DNA of 64,000 bases, taken from positions 248,001 to 312,000 of the forward strand of contig NZ_BBWZ01000001.1 of the NCBI RefSeq assembly GCF_001015055.1. The letters run 5' to 3'. Of the stretch, positions 42,871 to 53,510 are shown in pieces. Numbering within the stretch: the first letter of the stretch is position 1; every line of letters starts with the position of its first letter. A program made the position numbers and the translations under genes. The DNA comes from Aneurinibacillus tyrosinisolvens. GTDB taxonomy: Bacteria; Bacillota; Bacilli; Aneurinibacillales; Aneurinibacillaceae. The notes beneath the pieces are model-generated. The model was not told where the DNA came from, searched no databases, and saw only the letters and a program-made list of their open reading frames with translations.

Positions 42871-44190
42871 ATGATGAAAAATAAACCCGGCAAAGTCGTT
42901 TCCCTTGGTTTGCAGCATGTTCTGGCAATGTACGCGGGAGCGGTGCTTGTTCCGCTCATTGTGGGAGGAATGCTGAAGCTTACACCTGCACAGCTTGGTT
43001 ATTTAATCGCTGCTGATTTACTTACATGTGGAATTGCGACCCTCCTGCAGGTTTGGAAAAACCGCTTCTTCGGCATTGGGCTGCCGGTTGTCCTCGGCTG
43101 CTCCTTTACAGCGGTCTTTCCGATGATTACGATTGGACAGCAGTTTGGAATGTCGGCCATTTACGGTGCTGTCATTACTTCTGGCCTGTTTGTTGTTCTG
43201 ATTTCCGGCTGGTTCGGCAAGCTGGCTCAGTTCTTTCCTCCGGTTGTAACCGGCTCGGTCGTTACCATTATCGGGATTACTCTTGTTCCCGTTGCAATGA
43301 ATAACATTGCGGGAGGCCAGGGCAGCCCCGATTTCGGGAATTTAAGCAATCTAGCACTCGGCTTCGGCGTGCTTGCCTTGATCATTCTGCTTAACCGCTT
43401 CACAACCGGCTTCATTCAGGCGATTTCCGTGCTTCTAGGGCTTGTTGGCGGAACCGCAGCCGCGGCCCTCATGGGAAAAGTAAACTTTACCGCGGTAGCA
43501 GACGCATCCTGGTTTAACATGGTGACTCCCTTTTATTTTGGAATGCCGACTTTCCATGCAAGTGCAATCCTTACGATGATGATTGTGGCGATTGTAAGTC
43601 TTGTGGAATCAACGGGCGTATTTATGGCACTCGGACAAATATGCGGCCGGGAATTAACAAAAGAAGACTTAGCCAAAGGGTACCGTGCCGAAGGATTGGC
43701 AAGTATTCTCGGAGGAGTTTTTAACTCGTTTCCGTACACGACATTCTCGCAAAATGTCGGGCTTGTACAGTTATCCAAAATCAGAACACGTGATGTCATC
43801 GTTGCTGCAGGCCTGCTGCTCATTGGCCTTGGAATGGTGCCTAAATTCGCGGCGATCGCAACGATTATTCCAACGCCTGTTCTTGGGGGAGCCATGGTCG
43901 CTATGTTCGGTATGGTTATCGCTTCCGGTATTAAAATGCTGGGCCGGGTTGATTTCTCAAGCAACGAGAACCTGCTTATTATCGCCTGCTCGGTTGCCCT
44001 CGGCATGGGCGTTACAGTTGTTCCCGAGTTTTTCGCCAAGCTGCCTTCCATGCTTCGCATTGTGTTTGAAAACGGAATTGTTGCCGGCTCCTTAACAGCG
44101 ATCGTACTTAACATTATTTTTAATTTTAAGCGGGTCCCTCATTCTGCGGTTTCTCAAAACGAAGCAGACAGGATCCAAAAAGTTTCTTAA
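42871..44190 (+). CDS. pbuX: Xanthine permease PbuX
   Basis: The product has 439 residues with about 14 membrane segments of the NCS2/UraA family. Motifs include QHVLAMYAGAVLVPLIVGG near the start and the transport-core SLVESTGVFMALGQ with the following FNSFPYTTFSQNVGLVQLSK. It imports xanthine by proton symport for Xpt. The ATG lies 14 bases after xpt with AGGAGGAGAAG. Confidence 0.95.
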   Translation: MMKNKPGKVVSLGLQHVLAMYAGAVLVPLIVGGMLKLTPAQLGYLIAADLLTCGIATLLQVWKNRFFGIGLPVVLGCSFTAVFPMITIGQQFGMSAIYGAVITSGLFVVLISGWFGKLAQFFPPVVTGSVVTIIGITLVPVAMNNIAGGQGSPDFGNLSNLALGFGVLALIILLNRFTTGFIQAISVLLGLVGGTAAAALMGKVNFTAVADASWFNMVTPFYFGMPTFHASAILTMMIVAIVSLVESTGVFMALGQICGRELTKEDLAKGYRAEGLASILGGVFNSFPYTTFSQNVGLVQLSKIRTRDVIVAAGLLLIGLGMVPKFAAIATIIPTPVLGGAMVAMFGMVIASGIKMLGRVDFSSNENLLIIACSVALGMGVTVVPEFFAKLPSMLRIVFENGIVAGSLTAIVLNIIFNFKRVPHSAVSQNEADRIQKVS

Positions 44191-44197
44191 TTCTTGC

Positions 44198-44226
44198 TTG
44201 ACACTTCTAAAATAGGTGACTATAAT
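44198..44226 (+). promoter_or_regulatory. Consensus sigma-A promoter of the ilv-leu operon
   Basis: TTGACA (44198-44203), a 17-base spacer and TATAAT (44221-44226): a perfect match to consensus, eight bases after the pbuX stop. Transcription would begin near 44233, leaving a leader of about 450 bases before ilvB. Confidence 0.9.
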
Positions 44227-44269
44227 TGCATATAATATAGCAAACCATTACAATACTCAGACAAGGGTA

Positions 44270-44575
44270 ACAATTGAAAGTATAGGAAATAACGTTGACG
44301 GGGACGCGTATTCAGCCTCTTCCCTTACAGAGAGTCCGGGATGGTGGAAGCCGGGCAGGAATGTTGAATATATCTCACCCCAGAGTTGCTTTTCTGAAAG
44401 AGAAATTCCAGTAAGAAAAGCCGTGTGCACGCGTTATGTGTGAAGGTTAAGTAAACCTGTAGAGGTTGTCTGCTGTGAGGCGGACAATAAATTTTGGGTG
44501 GTACCGCGAAGCTCTTTCGCCCCAGACTGACATAAATAAAGTCAGGGGATGAAAGGGCTTTCTTTATTTCTATAT
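44270..44575 (+). promoter_or_regulatory. T-box leader of ilvB, leucine specifier (CTC)
   Basis: The T-box sequence TGGGTGGTACCGCG lies at 44495-44508. In stem I the specifier bulge reads GAATATATCTCACCCC, with CTC (Leu, 44374-44376) followed by the required purine. A terminator follows: GCTCTTTCGCCCC with GGGGATGAAAGGGC and a T-rich tail. Uncharged leucine tRNA would favour the antiterminator and turn on ilvBHC-leuAB. Confidence 0.92.
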
Positions 44576-44679
44576 AGAGAGAAGCGCTAAGATGCGGGCA
44601 GGTATAAAGCGCCTGTTTGCATAGTATAAATTTTTTAACTATTTTTACAATGGAGAGATTAAATGAAGGAGGAAAAATC

Positions 44680-46425
44680 ATGAGCACAGACACTGCGACG
44701 GTGAAGGGCCAGCATGCTTCTTTACCCCCCATCGAAATGGGCGGGATTATGACGGGAGCTGATATGCTGCTACGATGTCTTCTGTTGGAGGGTGTAGAAT
44801 ACGTTTTTGGTTATCCGGGCGGGGCGGTCCTTCCCATTTATGATTCACTTTACTCCAGCCATCTTAAGCATATTTTAACCCGCCATGAGCAGGGGGCGAT
44901 CCATGCAGCTGACGGATTCGCACGTGCGACCGGAAAACCGGGTGTTGTCATTGCTACTTCAGGTCCGGGGGCTACGAATCTCGTTACAGGTATTGCTACT
45001 GCCCAAATGGATTCCGTTCCACTTGTTTGCATTACAGGCAATGTGGGGCAAAATTTAATCGGGACAGACGCTTTTCAGGAAGCGAATATTACAGGCATTA
45101 CGCTTCCTATCACGAAACATAACTATTTTGTCCGGGATATTAAGGATTTGCCGGCTATCGTAAAAGAAGCGTTCCATATTGCAACAACCGGCCGTCCGGG
45201 TCCTGTTCTCATTGATATTCCGAAAGACGTAAATAACGCGAAGGCGCCATTTTACTATCCTGAAACGGTTAAGCTTCGCAGCTATAATCCGACGGTAAAG
45301 CCGAACGATTTACAAATCGATAGAATGGTCAAAGCTATTGCTGAGTCACGAAAGCCGCTCATTATTACAGGAGGCGGAACTGTAGCCGCTGGCGCGGAGA
45401 AAGAGTTGCTCGAATTTGCAGAAAAGGCGCAAATTCCTGTTATTCCAACCTTAATGGGTCTTGCCGGTTTCCCGGGAATCCATCCTTTATGCCCGGGCAT
45501 GCCGGGTATGCATGGCTCGTACGCTTCCAACCAGGCGATTCTTAATACCGACCTTCTTATTAATATAGGGGCACGCTTCGATGATCGAATCACAATGGGA
45601 CGCACGAAAGAGTTCGCGCCGAACGCCAAAATCATCCATATCGATATCGATCCGGCCGAAATTGGTAAAAACATTAATACGTATATTCCCATTGTAGGGG
45701 ATGTAAAGAATGTTCTAACGGCGGCTCTCTCTAAAGTAAAGAAGGCTGATTCAGCGGAGTGGGTCGCGCAAATTCAGGAGTGGGGCGAGCAGCACCCGTA
45801 TCGTTATAAAAGAAACGAAAACGGTCCATTAAAACCGCAGCGCGCCATTGAAATTATGTATGAAACAACCGAAGGCAACGCCATCGTAACAACGGATGTC
45901 GGCCAGCACCAGATGTGGGTGGCCCAGTATTTTAAGTTCAGCAAACAGCGCTCTTTCATCTCTTCAGGCGGGCTTGGAACGATGGGATTCGGATTCCCGG
46001 CCGCTGTCGGTGCCCAAATCGGAAATCCTGACAGCCTTGTTATCTCCATAAGCGGAGACGGCGGGTTCCAGATGAACCTGCAGGAGCTTGCCGTCGTTTC
46101 TGGAAACAATCTTCCGATCAAAATTGTTATCATTAACAACCACTGCCTGGGAATGGTTCGCCAGTGGCAGGAATTGTTCTACGATAATCGTTACAGCCAT
46201 ATTGACCTTAGCCAGAGTGTTGATTTTGTCAAACTTGCTGACGCATACGGAATCAAAGGCCTGCGTGCCTCTACGGAAGAAGAGGCGGAGAGAGTTTGGA
46301 AGGAAGCCTTAGAAACCAAAGGGCCTGTCGTAGTAGAATTCGTTGTTGAGCCGGAGGAGAATGTATATCCAATGGTAGCAGCGGGCACAACACTGGACCA
46401 AATGGTTCTGGGAGAGGAAGAGTAA
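44680..46425 (+). CDS. ilvB: Acetolactate synthase large subunit IlvB
   Basis: ATG at 44680 with GAAGGAGG upstream gives 581 residues. This ThDP-dependent enzyme makes 2-acetolactate or 2-aceto-2-hydroxybutyrate, the first common step to valine, leucine and isoleucine. Visible motifs: FGYPGGAVLPIYD, the catalytic Glu in LTRHEQGAIHAADG, FAD-region AGFPGIHPLCPGMPGMHG, and the ThDP motif SGDGGFQMNLQEL to NNHCLGMVRQWQ. It is the first gene behind the Leu T-box and is followed by its regulatory subunit. Confidence 0.97.
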   Translation: MSTDTATVKGQHASLPPIEMGGIMTGADMLLRCLLLEGVEYVFGYPGGAVLPIYDSLYSSHLKHILTRHEQGAIHAADGFARATGKPGVVIATSGPGATNLVTGIATAQMDSVPLVCITGNVGQNLIGTDAFQEANITGITLPITKHNYFVRDIKDLPAIVKEAFHIATTGRPGPVLIDIPKDVNNAKAPFYYPETVKLRSYNPTVKPNDLQIDRMVKAIAESRKPLIITGGGTVAAGAEKELLEFAEKAQIPVIPTLMGLAGFPGIHPLCPGMPGMHGSYASNQAILNTDLLINIGARFDDRITMGRTKEFAPNAKIIHIDIDPAEIGKNINTYIPIVGDVKNVLTAALSKVKKADSAEWVAQIQEWGEQHPYRYKRNENGPLKPQRAIEIMYETTEGNAIVTTDVGQHQMWVAQYFKFSKQRSFISSGGLGTMGFGFPAAVGAQIGNPDSLVISISGDGGFQMNLQELAVVSGNNLPIKIVIINNHCLGMVRQWQELFYDNRYSHIDLSQSVDFVKLADAYGIKGLRASTEEEAERVWKEALETKGPVVVEFVVEPEENVYPMVAAGTTLDQMVLGEEE

Positions 46426-46426
46426 T

Positions 46427-46924
46427 ATGGAACAAAAACATACAATATCGATTCTCGTATATGATCAGCCAGGCGTACTCACCCGTGTCGCTAACCTGAT
46501 GGGGCAGCGCGGGTTCAATATTGACAGCATTACAGTGGGACAGTCGGAAGAAAAAGGAATCTCCCGCATGGTCATTGTAACGAGGGGCGATGAACCCACG
46601 CTTGAGCAGATGATTAAGCAATTCCATAAGTTAATTGATGTACTAAAAGTAACGCATCTCAGCAGTGGAAGCATGGTGTCGCGGGAGCTTGTACTTGTAA
46701 AGGTAGAAGCGAATTCGGCTACCCGGGCTGAAATCAACGGGATTATCGAACCGTTCCGCGCAACGATTGTCGACGTAAGTCCTTCATCTCTCGTCATTCA
46801 GGCGACAGGTGATTCAGATAAGATTGACGCACTGATTGAACTGCTTTCAACATACGGGATCAAAGAACTTTCCCGTACCGGAGCAACAGCAATCAGCCGC
46901 GGGGCTGCAGCAGTAAAAGTGTAG
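46427..46924 (+). CDS. ilvH: Acetolactate synthase small subunit IlvH
   Basis: The product has 165 residues: an N-terminal ACT domain (SILVYDQPGVLTRVANLMGQRGFNIDSITVG) and the C-terminal half of the regulatory subunit (RELVLVKVEANSATRAEINGI). It binds the large subunit and gives feedback inhibition by valine. The start lies one base past the ilvB stop, so the two are coupled. Also named ilvN. Confidence 0.96.
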   Translation: MEQKHTISILVYDQPGVLTRVANLMGQRGFNIDSITVGQSEEKGISRMVIVTRGDEPTLEQMIKQFHKLIDVLKVTHLSSGSMVSRELVLVKVEANSATRAEINGIIEPFRATIVDVSPSSLVIQATGDSDKIDALIELLSTYGIKELSRTGATAISRGAAAVKV

Positions 46925-46972
46925 AGGTTATTGTAACAAAAAACAAACATACAATTGTGGGAGGAAAATTCA

Positions 46973-47962
46973 ATGGTAACAATGTACTATGAAAAAGACG
47001 CAAATCAGGAACTATTACACGGCAAAACAATCGCAATCGTAGGCTACGGAAGCCAGGGGCATGCTCAGGCACAAAACCTTCGCGACAGCGGAATGAAAGT
47101 AGTTATCGGCCTGCGCAAAGGCCGTTCCTGGGAGCAGGCGGAAAACGATGGTTTTGAAGTGCTTACAGTAGATGAAGCAGCATCTCGTGCAGATGTTATC
47201 ATGATTTTGCTTCCGGATGAAACGCAGGCCAAAGTGTACAAAGAGCAGATTGAACCCAACCTCAAAGAGGGTGCGGCTTTATTCTTCTCACACGGCTTTA
47301 ATATTCACTTCCAGCAAATTGTCGCTCCTGAGGGAGTCGACGTAGTTATGGTCGCTCCAAAAAGCCCGGGCCACATGGTTCGCCGGGTATATACAGAAAA
47401 CTTCGGAGTGCCGGGCCTGCTTGCCATTTATCAGGACGGTACAGGAAACGCGAAGGAAATCGGCCTTGCCTATGCCAGTGGAATCGGCTGTACGCGCGCG
47501 GGCGTCATTGAGACAACATTCCGTGAAGAAACGGAAACCGATTTGTTTGGTGAGCAGGCTGTACTTTGCGGCGGAACGTCCGAACTCGTAAAGGCAGGAT
47601 TTGAAACGCTTGTGGAAGCAGGATATGCTCCGGAAATCGCTTATTTTGAATGTCTCCACGAATTGAAATTAATCGTTGACCTGATGTATGAAGGCGGCCT
47701 TGAGTACATGCGTTATTCCATCAGTGATACGGCAGAGTTCGGTGATTACAGCGTTGGTAAACGTATCGTGAAAGATGAAACAAAAGCAGAAATGAAAAAG
47801 GTATTAAGCGAAATCCAGGATGGAACGTTCGCAAAGAACTGGATTCTTGAGAATCAGTCTGGCCGTGCAGCTTTCGGTGCGCGCCGCCGCATGGAGAAAG
47901 AGCATCAGCTTGAAGTCGTTGGTAAGCAGCTTCGAGAAATGATGGCCTGGATAAAAAAATAA
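46973..47962 (+). CDS. ilvC: Ketol-acid reductoisomerase IlvC
   Basis: ATG at 46973 with GGGAGGAAAA upstream gives 329 residues, a class I enzyme. NADPH site [17 protein letters not shown] near residue 25; Mg-binding acids in [12 protein letters not shown] and the [17 protein letters not shown] helix of the knotted domain. It isomerises and reduces acetolactate to dihydroxyisovalerate. ilvD, needed for the next step, is not in the window. Confidence 0.97.
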   Translation: MVTMYYEKDANQELLHGKTIAIVGYGSQGHAQAQNLRDSGMKVVIGLRKGRSWEQAENDGFEVLTVDEAASRADVIMILLPDETQAKVYKEQIEPNLKEGAALFFSHGFNIHFQQIVAPEGVDVVMVAPKSPGHMVRRVYTENFGVPGLLAIYQDGTGNAKEIGLAYASGIGCTRAGVIETTFREETETDLFGEQAVLCGGTSELVKAGFETLVEAGYAPEIAYFECLHELKLIVDLMYEGGLEYMRYSISDTAEFGDYSVGKRIVKDETKAEMKKVLSEIQDGTFAKNWILENQSGRAAFGARRRMEKEHQLEVVGKQLREMMAWIKK

Positions 47963-47989
47963 TACGTAAAACACGAAGGGGACGGGATT

Positions 47990-49522
47990 ATGCGTACAAT
48001 AGAAATTTTTGATACCACGCTGCGGGATGGTGAACAATCCCCAGGGGTCAATTTGAGTTCCAGCGAGAAGCTGGAGATTGCTCTCCAACTGGAGCGCCTG
48101 GGAGTAAACCGGATTGAAGCGGGGTTTGCTGCCGCTTCGCCGGGCGATTTGCAGTCCATTCAGGAGATTGCTCGCCGGGTTAAAAATTCGACCATTGTAA
48201 GCTTGTCCCGTTCTGTGCAGAACGACATCGATAAAGCATGGGAGGCACTGCGCGGCGCACAGTCCGCCTGCCTCCATGTTTTCATTGCGACATCACCGAT
48301 TCATCGGAAATACAAGCTGAATATGACGAAAGAACAGGTCATCGAACATGCAGTTGCAGCTGTAAAGTACGGAAAAAAGCACTTCGACATGGTAGAGTTC
48401 TCGTGCGAGGACGGTTCGCGGACAGAAATTCCGTATCTCATCGAAGTGGTGCAGGCGGTCGTGGACGCCGGAGCCCGGATTGTTAACATTCCGGATACCG
48501 TGGGCTATACAACGCCCGCAGAATACGGCAACATCTTCAGAGAGCTGACAAACAATGTCCATGGCATCGAAAATGTAAAGCTGAGCTGTCACTGTCACAA
48601 CGACCTTGGCATGGCGGTAGCCAATACGCTTGCAGCGGTTGAAGCGGGTGCGACACAGGTGGAAGGAACGATTAACGGAATCGGTGAACGTGCAGGAAAT
48701 GCGGCCATTGAAGAAGTCGCGCTCGCACTCGATACCCGCTCCGACTTCTATCAGGCGAAAACTATTCTGAAGCTGGAGGAAATCGCCCGTACGAGCAAGC
48801 TGGTAAGCCGGCTGACAGGAATGTTCGTGCCAGGGAACAAGGCGGTTGTCGGAGCGAATGCATTTGCGCATGAATCCGGCATTCATCAGGATGGTGTTCT
48901 GAAGGAAGCCACCACATATGAAATCATTCGCCCTGAACGTGTGGGCTTTAAGTCAAATAAACTCGTGCTCGGCAAGCTTTCCGGACGCCACGCGTTTAAA
49001 GATAAGCTGACAGAGCTGGGCTACCAGCTTGAGCAGGAAGAGCTAAATGAAGCGTTTACCCGCTTTAAGGATTTATGCGATAAGAAGAAAGATGTAAGTG
49101 ACGAAGATATCGTCGCGCTTGTCGATTCCAAAATCACGAATATCCCGGAAATGTTTGAGCTTGAGAACGTGCAGCTGGCCTATGGAAACAATTCGGTGCC
49201 GACGGCAAGTGTCCGTGTACGGACAGCCGGTGGAGAGGTGCGCGAAGAGGCTGCCTGCGGCAATGGCTCGGTAGATTCTATTTACAAAGCGATTGACCGG
49301 GTGACGGATGAAGAAGTCATCCTTGATGATTATAAAATTGTTTCCGTTACGCATGGAAAAGATGCACTTGGAGAGGTTTATGTCCGCCTTACACAGGGCG
49401 AATATACGGTGCAGGGCCGGGGCGTCAGCACAGATGTTCTTGAGGCGAGTGCCAGAGCCTACCTGCGTGCAATAAACAAATTAATTGTCCGCCGCGGAGA
49501 CGCTGTTGAAGTCACCGTTTAA
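47990..49522 (+). CDS. leuA: 2-isopropylmalate synthase LeuA
   Basis: The product has 510 residues: a TIM-barrel catalytic domain with [15 protein letters not shown], the metal-binding [20 protein letters not shown] and [11 protein letters not shown], then the C-terminal leucine-binding regulatory domain (about 390-510; [13 protein letters not shown]). It condenses 2-oxoisovalerate with acetyl-CoA, the first committed step to leucine, and is normally feedback-inhibited by leucine. GAAGGGGACGGG precedes the ATG. Confidence 0.97.
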   Translation: MRTIEIFDTTLRDGEQSPGVNLSSSEKLEIALQLERLGVNRIEAGFAAASPGDLQSIQEIARRVKNSTIVSLSRSVQNDIDKAWEALRGAQSACLHVFIATSPIHRKYKLNMTKEQVIEHAVAAVKYGKKHFDMVEFSCEDGSRTEIPYLIEVVQAVVDAGARIVNIPDTVGYTTPAEYGNIFRELTNNVHGIENVKLSCHCHNDLGMAVANTLAAVEAGATQVEGTINGIGERAGNAAIEEVALALDTRSDFYQAKTILKLEEIARTSKLVSRLTGMFVPGNKAVVGANAFAHESGIHQDGVLKEATTYEIIRPERVGFKSNKLVLGKLSGRHAFKDKLTELGYQLEQEELNEAFTRFKDLCDKKKDVSDEDIVALVDSKITNIPEMFELENVQLAYGNNSVPTASVRVRTAGGEVREEAACGNGSVDSIYKAIDRVTDEEVILDDYKIVSVTHGKDALGEVYVRLTQGEYTVQGRGVSTDVLEASARAYLRAINKLIVRRGDAVEVTV

Positions 49523-49544
49523 TGCAGGAGGGGAGAAAAAGAAG

Positions 49545-50639
49545 ATGAGCCAAACATTGAAAATTACGGTGCTGCCAGGGGATGGAATCGGTCCTGAGGT
49601 GATGGAGCAGGCTGTTCGTGTGCTGCGAGTTATAGAAGAACTCGAAGATGTGAGTTTTTCCCTTGAGTATGGACGTATCGGCGGGACTGCCATCGATGAG
49701 GATGGAACGCCTCTTCCTGAGGATACACTCGAGAAAGCGCGCCGTTCGGATGCAGTATTGCTCGGATCCGTTGGCGGACCGAAATGGGATACGAATCCTG
49801 CTCACCTTCGTCCGGAAACAGGGCTGCTCGGAATTCGTAAAGAGCTTGGCCTGTATGCGAATCTTCGTCCGGCTTTCATGCTCGATTGTATGGTACCCGT
49901 TTCCGCTCTGAAGGAAGAGATCGTTAAGGGCGTAGATTTAATGGTTATCCGGGAGTTAACGGGCGGCCTTTACTTCGGGGAGAAGAAGCGCTATGAAGAT
50001 GAGAACGGCGAGGTTGCTTCTGACGAAATGATTTACCACGAATACGAGATTGAGCGCATCGTGCGGCGGGCGTTCGAAGTAGCGCGCCTTCGCAGCAAAA
50101 AGCTCACGTCGGTTGATAAAGCAAACGTGCTTGAATCATCCCGCCTGTGGCGCAAAGTTGTCGAGCGAATTGCGCCGGAATACCCGGATGTGGAACTGCG
50201 CCACCAGCTTGTGGATTCCTGTGCAATGGAACTCATCCGCTGGCCGAAGCAGTTCGATACAGTTGTAACGGAAAACATGTTTGGGGACATCCTAAGCGAT
50301 GAGGCATCAATGTTAACGGGATCAATCGGCATGCTTCCTTCTGCCTCGCTGGCGGACGGGAACTTCGGTTTATATGAACCGGTACACGGATCCGCCCCGG
50401 ATATTGCAGGAATGGGAGTTGCCAATCCAACCGCCACAATCCTTTCCGTAGGAATGATGCTTAAGTATTCCTTCGGACTTGAGAGAGCGTCGGAAGCAAT
50501 TGAGAAAGCGGTACACGAAGTGTTGAACTCCGGTGTCCGCACAAGGGATATCGCAGAAAATAAAGAGGAAGCCGTTGGTACGCAGGAAATGGCGGATCGA
50601 ATTATTGAGGCGACCCGCCGGGCATACGTAAACGCATAG
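49545..50639 (+). CDS. leuB: 3-isopropylmalate dehydrogenase LeuB
   Basis: ATG at 49545 with GCAGGAGGGGAG upstream gives 364 residues. Motifs: [43 protein letters not shown] and the metal/substrate segment [15 protein letters not shown]. It oxidises and decarboxylates 3-isopropylmalate using NAD. A strong terminator ends the operon directly after leuB, so leuC and leuD, which follow in B. subtilis, must lie elsewhere. Confidence 0.97.
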   Translation: MSQTLKITVLPGDGIGPEVMEQAVRVLRVIEELEDVSFSLEYGRIGGTAIDEDGTPLPEDTLEKARRSDAVLLGSVGGPKWDTNPAHLRPETGLLGIRKELGLYANLRPAFMLDCMVPVSALKEEIVKGVDLMVIRELTGGLYFGEKKRYEDENGEVASDEMIYHEYEIERIVRRAFEVARLRSKKLTSVDKANVLESSRLWRKVVERIAPEYPDVELRHQLVDSCAMELIRWPKQFDTVVTENMFGDILSDEASMLTGSIGMLPSASLADGNFGLYEPVHGSAPDIAGMGVANPTATILSVGMMLKYSFGLERASEAIEKAVHEVLNSGVRTRDIAENKEEAVGTQEMADRIIEATRRAYVNA

Positions 50640-50650
50640 CATCAAATCGA

Positions 50651-50686
50651 AACACCCTCTCCTTAGCGGAAGAGGGTGTTTTTTTC
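50651..50686. terminator. Terminator of the ilv-leu operon
   Basis: AACACCCTCT pairs with AGAGGGTGTT and is followed by six T residues; the convergent ysdB stop lies in it. Confidence 0.85.
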
Positions 50687-51065
50687 ACTCTTTCCGCCTG
50701 GAGATAAACTCACGAACGGGCGTTGTCCATTCAATTTCCGCGTAAGGATAGCTTTCTGTAATGATCTTTTCGATATCAAAGAAGTCATATTTGCTCAGCC
50801 CGTACAGCTGGCTGTTATGCCGCGGCCAAATCGAGATTTTCGTTACGGTAAACGAATCGTCTGTTGTGCCAAGGTATTTCTGCCCTTCAAATAATACGCC
50901 TTTGTATGTGATGAGGAAATTGCGACGGACATTCTGTGTATCATCCAGAAAAAATGTTTCCCTTCGCTCCACCGCTGTTTCCAGCTTGCGCTTCGGATTA
51001 AATATATATTGAAACCACCATACAATAAAAGCAACAATCGCAAGGAATAATAAGTATCGTACCAT
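50685..51065 (-). CDS. ysdB: YsdB family membrane-anchored protein
   Basis: ATG at 51065 (GGAGCGG upstream) gives 126 residues: one N-terminal membrane segment (YLLFLAIVAFIVWWFQYIF) and a soluble domain with FFLDDTQNVRRNFLITYKGVLFEGQKYLG. This is the YsdB family, in B. subtilis part of the sigma-W cell-envelope stress regulon. The function is unknown. It lies convergent to leuB and divergent from the radical-SAM gene. Confidence 0.87.
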   Translation of the reverse strand: MVRYLLFLAIVAFIVWWFQYIFNPKRKLETAVERRETFFLDDTQNVRRNFLITYKGVLFEGQKYLGTTDDSFTVTKISIWPRHNSQLYGLSKYDFFDIEKIITESYPYAEIEWTTPVREFISRRKE

Positions 51066-51192
51066 TCCGCTCCCTCTTTCATTCACAAAATAATCCATCC
51101 GTAACTTATATACGGACGGCGCGGGAAAAGGATGCAAAAAAATGCTATACTGACTGGGAGTAAGTTTAGAAGAAAATGAGGTACAACATTTT

Positions 51193-52962
51193 ATGAAAGT
51201 AACCATTGCAACACTAAACGCGAAGTATATCCATACATCCCTTGCCCTGCGCTATCTAAAGGTCTTCTGCCAGGATGATTTTCCTATCGATCTCGCAGAG
51301 TACACGATTAAAGATCCGGCGATGAATATCGTAGCCGACCTATACCAGAAAAAGCCGGACGTACTTGGGTTTTCATGCTATATATGGAACATTGAAGAGA
51401 CGATCGAGATTATATCCATGCTCAAGAAGGTTATGCCTGAAGTCAAGATTATACTCGGAGGGCCGGAGGTATCCTATGATGTAGAATACTGGATGAACCG
51501 TCTTACTGACGTTGACTTTATCGTTGTCGGAGAAGGGGAAGAGACCTTCCACCATCTCCTGTCTGAAATTCAGGGAGAACAGAAGTATCACTTTGTGTAC
51601 GGAACCGCCTACCGCAAAGGGGAACAGGTTGTTATTAATCCTCCACGCCCCAGGCTGGACCTAAACCAGATTCCTTCTCCGTTCTACTTTGAAGAAGATA
51701 TCCCGAACCTTGCGAACCGGGTGACGTATTTCGAGACAAGCCGCGGCTGCCCGTTCTCCTGCCAGTTCTGTTTATCAAGCATTGAGGTCGGGGTGCGGTA
51801 TTTTGATATTGAACGCACGAAAAGAGATATTACACACCTTATAGACAAGGGAGCGAAGCTCATTAAGTTTGTTGACCGCACGTTCAATATTAAGCGGGAT
51901 TACGCGATGGAGGTTTTTAAGTTTTTAATTGAGAACCACCGCGGCTGCGTATTTCAATTCGAAATTACGGCTGATATCATGCGGCCTGAAGTGCTGGATT
52001 ATCTTGCCGAACACGCGCCGCCGGGCATATTTCGTTTTGAAATCGGTGTGCAGTCCACAAATGAAGAGACGAACGATATCGTAAAAAGGAAGCAGAATTT
52101 CACCAAGCTTTCCCGTACGGTCACTAAGGTGAAGGAAAGCGGAAAAATCGACCAGCATCTTGATTTAATCGCCGGGCTTCCCGAAGAAGACTATGCATCG
52201 TTCCGCAAAACGTTTAATGATGTGTTTGCGCTTGGTCCGGAGGAACTGCAGCTTGGCTTCCTGAAAATGCTGCGCGGGACAGGCGTGCGCCTTAACGCGG
52301 AGAAATACGAATATAAATATATGGACCAGGCACCGTATGAGATTTTGGAAAACCGTGTCCTTCCCTTCGCCGATATTGTACGTATCAAAAGGGTAGAGGA
52401 CGTGCTGGAGAAATACTGGAACGCACACCGGATGGATCATACGCTCCATTATTTGATTCAAAATGAGTTTGCTTCTGCTTTCGATTTCTTCCAGGAATTC
52501 GGCGACTTCTGGGAGAGCAAAGGATGGTCCCGCATCGGGCACCAGCTGGAGGATTTGTTTACGAGGCTGCACTTGTTCTTACAGATGAGAGGGACAGCCA
52601 ATATGGAACGAATCGAAGGGCTGATGAAGTATGATTTCTTCCTGAACTATAAGTACAAGCCAAGGAAGACCTGGTGGCAGTACAGCATAGAAAAAGGGGA
52701 GCAGTCCCGTTTCATTAAGGCGGTTGCTGCACAGCCTGAGCTTATGGGCGAGCAATTTGCTGCGCGAGCTCTTGATGAAAAGCAGCTGCATAAGCACACG
52801 ATGATCGAAGTGATGCCGTTCAGTCTGTCGATGTATTTAGAAACGGGGGAAATAAAAGAAGACAGGGAGCTTTTGCTTGTTTACTATAACCCGGAAGAGG
52901 GCGACCGGGCCCAGCCATACCTGGTTTCGTTGGAAAAGCTGCAAAGCCCAATCAATCAATGA
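51193..52962 (+). CDS. B12-binding domain radical-SAM protein with DUF4080 C-terminus
   Basis: The product has 589 residues. Residues 1-140 are a cobalamin-binding-like domain. The radical-SAM cluster CPFSCQFC lies near residue 190, with SRGCPFSCQFCLSS, and GVQSTNEETNDIVKRKQN follows in the barrel. Residues about 380-580 form the DUF4080 domain with Trp-rich YKPRKTWWQYS. These enzymes probably methylate or rearrange an unactivated carbon using B12 and SAM; the substrate of this widespread Firmicutes group is not known. It is monocistronic with a strong terminator. Confidence 0.88.
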   Translation: MKVTIATLNAKYIHTSLALRYLKVFCQDDFPIDLAEYTIKDPAMNIVADLYQKKPDVLGFSCYIWNIEETIEIISMLKKVMPEVKIILGGPEVSYDVEYWMNRLTDVDFIVVGEGEETFHHLLSEIQGEQKYHFVYGTAYRKGEQVVINPPRPRLDLNQIPSPFYFEEDIPNLANRVTYFETSRGCPFSCQFCLSSIEVGVRYFDIERTKRDITHLIDKGAKLIKFVDRTFNIKRDYAMEVFKFLIENHRGCVFQFEITADIMRPEVLDYLAEHAPPGIFRFEIGVQSTNEETNDIVKRKQNFTKLSRTVTKVKESGKIDQHLDLIAGLPEEDYASFRKTFNDVFALGPEELQLGFLKMLRGTGVRLNAEKYEYKYMDQAPYEILENRVLPFADIVRIKRVEDVLEKYWNAHRMDHTLHYLIQNEFASAFDFFQEFGDFWESKGWSRIGHQLEDLFTRLHLFLQMRGTANMERIEGLMKYDFFLNYKYKPRKTWWQYSIEKGEQSRFIKAVAAQPELMGEQFAARALDEKQLHKHTMIEVMPFSLSMYLETGEIKEDRELLLVYYNPEEGDRAQPYLVSLEKLQSPINQ

Positions 52963-52970
52963 ATAGAAAA

Positions 52971-53019
52971 AGAAAAAGGAACAGCCTCCTTCTGATGAAG
53001 GAAAGGCTGTTCCTTTTTC
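52971..53019. terminator. Terminator after the DUF4080 radical-SAM gene
   Basis: AAAAAGGAACAGCCT pairs with AGGCTGTTCCTTTTT, with an inner CCTTC/GAAGG stem. It is symmetrical, so it also serves the convergent gene. Confidence 0.85.
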
Positions 53020-53029
53020 GCCTATAATT

Positions 53030-53400
53030 TTATTTGTAAGCTTCTTTTTTCTGCTGTTCCCGGATAAAATAATGCATAATAAACTCTACAACACTGAGAG
53101 AAATTCCGGCAATAATCGCACCGGGCAGTGCGATCATACTCCGGGGGAAAACAAAGCCTGACAAATAAATAATAAGAATAATAGCGAAGGCGCCCTGCAT
53201 TGTGGATATAGAAACCCCGAACAAAGGCAGGACAACCTCGTCCGCAACAATGCCGATAACAAGCAGCAGCAGGCTGACTGCAAGCCAGTGGAAGACACCG
53301 GCAAAGCGAAGCGACCCGGCATAACGACAGACAGGAAGTAAAGGACCCCGGGAAAAAAGATCAGCTTATATATCGTATTGATGAGCATTCTTTGCTTCAT
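53030..53400 (-). pseudogene. DUF2512-like small membrane protein, frameshifted as sequenced
   Basis: ATG at 53400 follows AAAGGAGGTGTG. The first frame gives MKQRMLINTIYKLIFFPGVLYFLSVVMPG and then goes wrong at GCCGGGTCGC (about 53318-53322). One more base in the CC restores SLRFAGVFHWLAVSLLLLVIGIVADEVVLPLFGVSISTMQ and the C-terminal frame, 123 residues with four membrane segments. The pattern resembles YndM/DUF2512 proteins of Bacillales; function unknown. Annotated frames taken singly would look like two unrelated fragments. Confidence 0.7.
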
Positions 53401-53510
53401 GAGGACACACCTCCTTTTGCTTAGTATTTCCAGAAGTGGTACGATAATAAGGAATGAAGGACAGAAACAGCGAAACAATAAGATTGATATTACATAATGG
53501 AGGAATCGCC

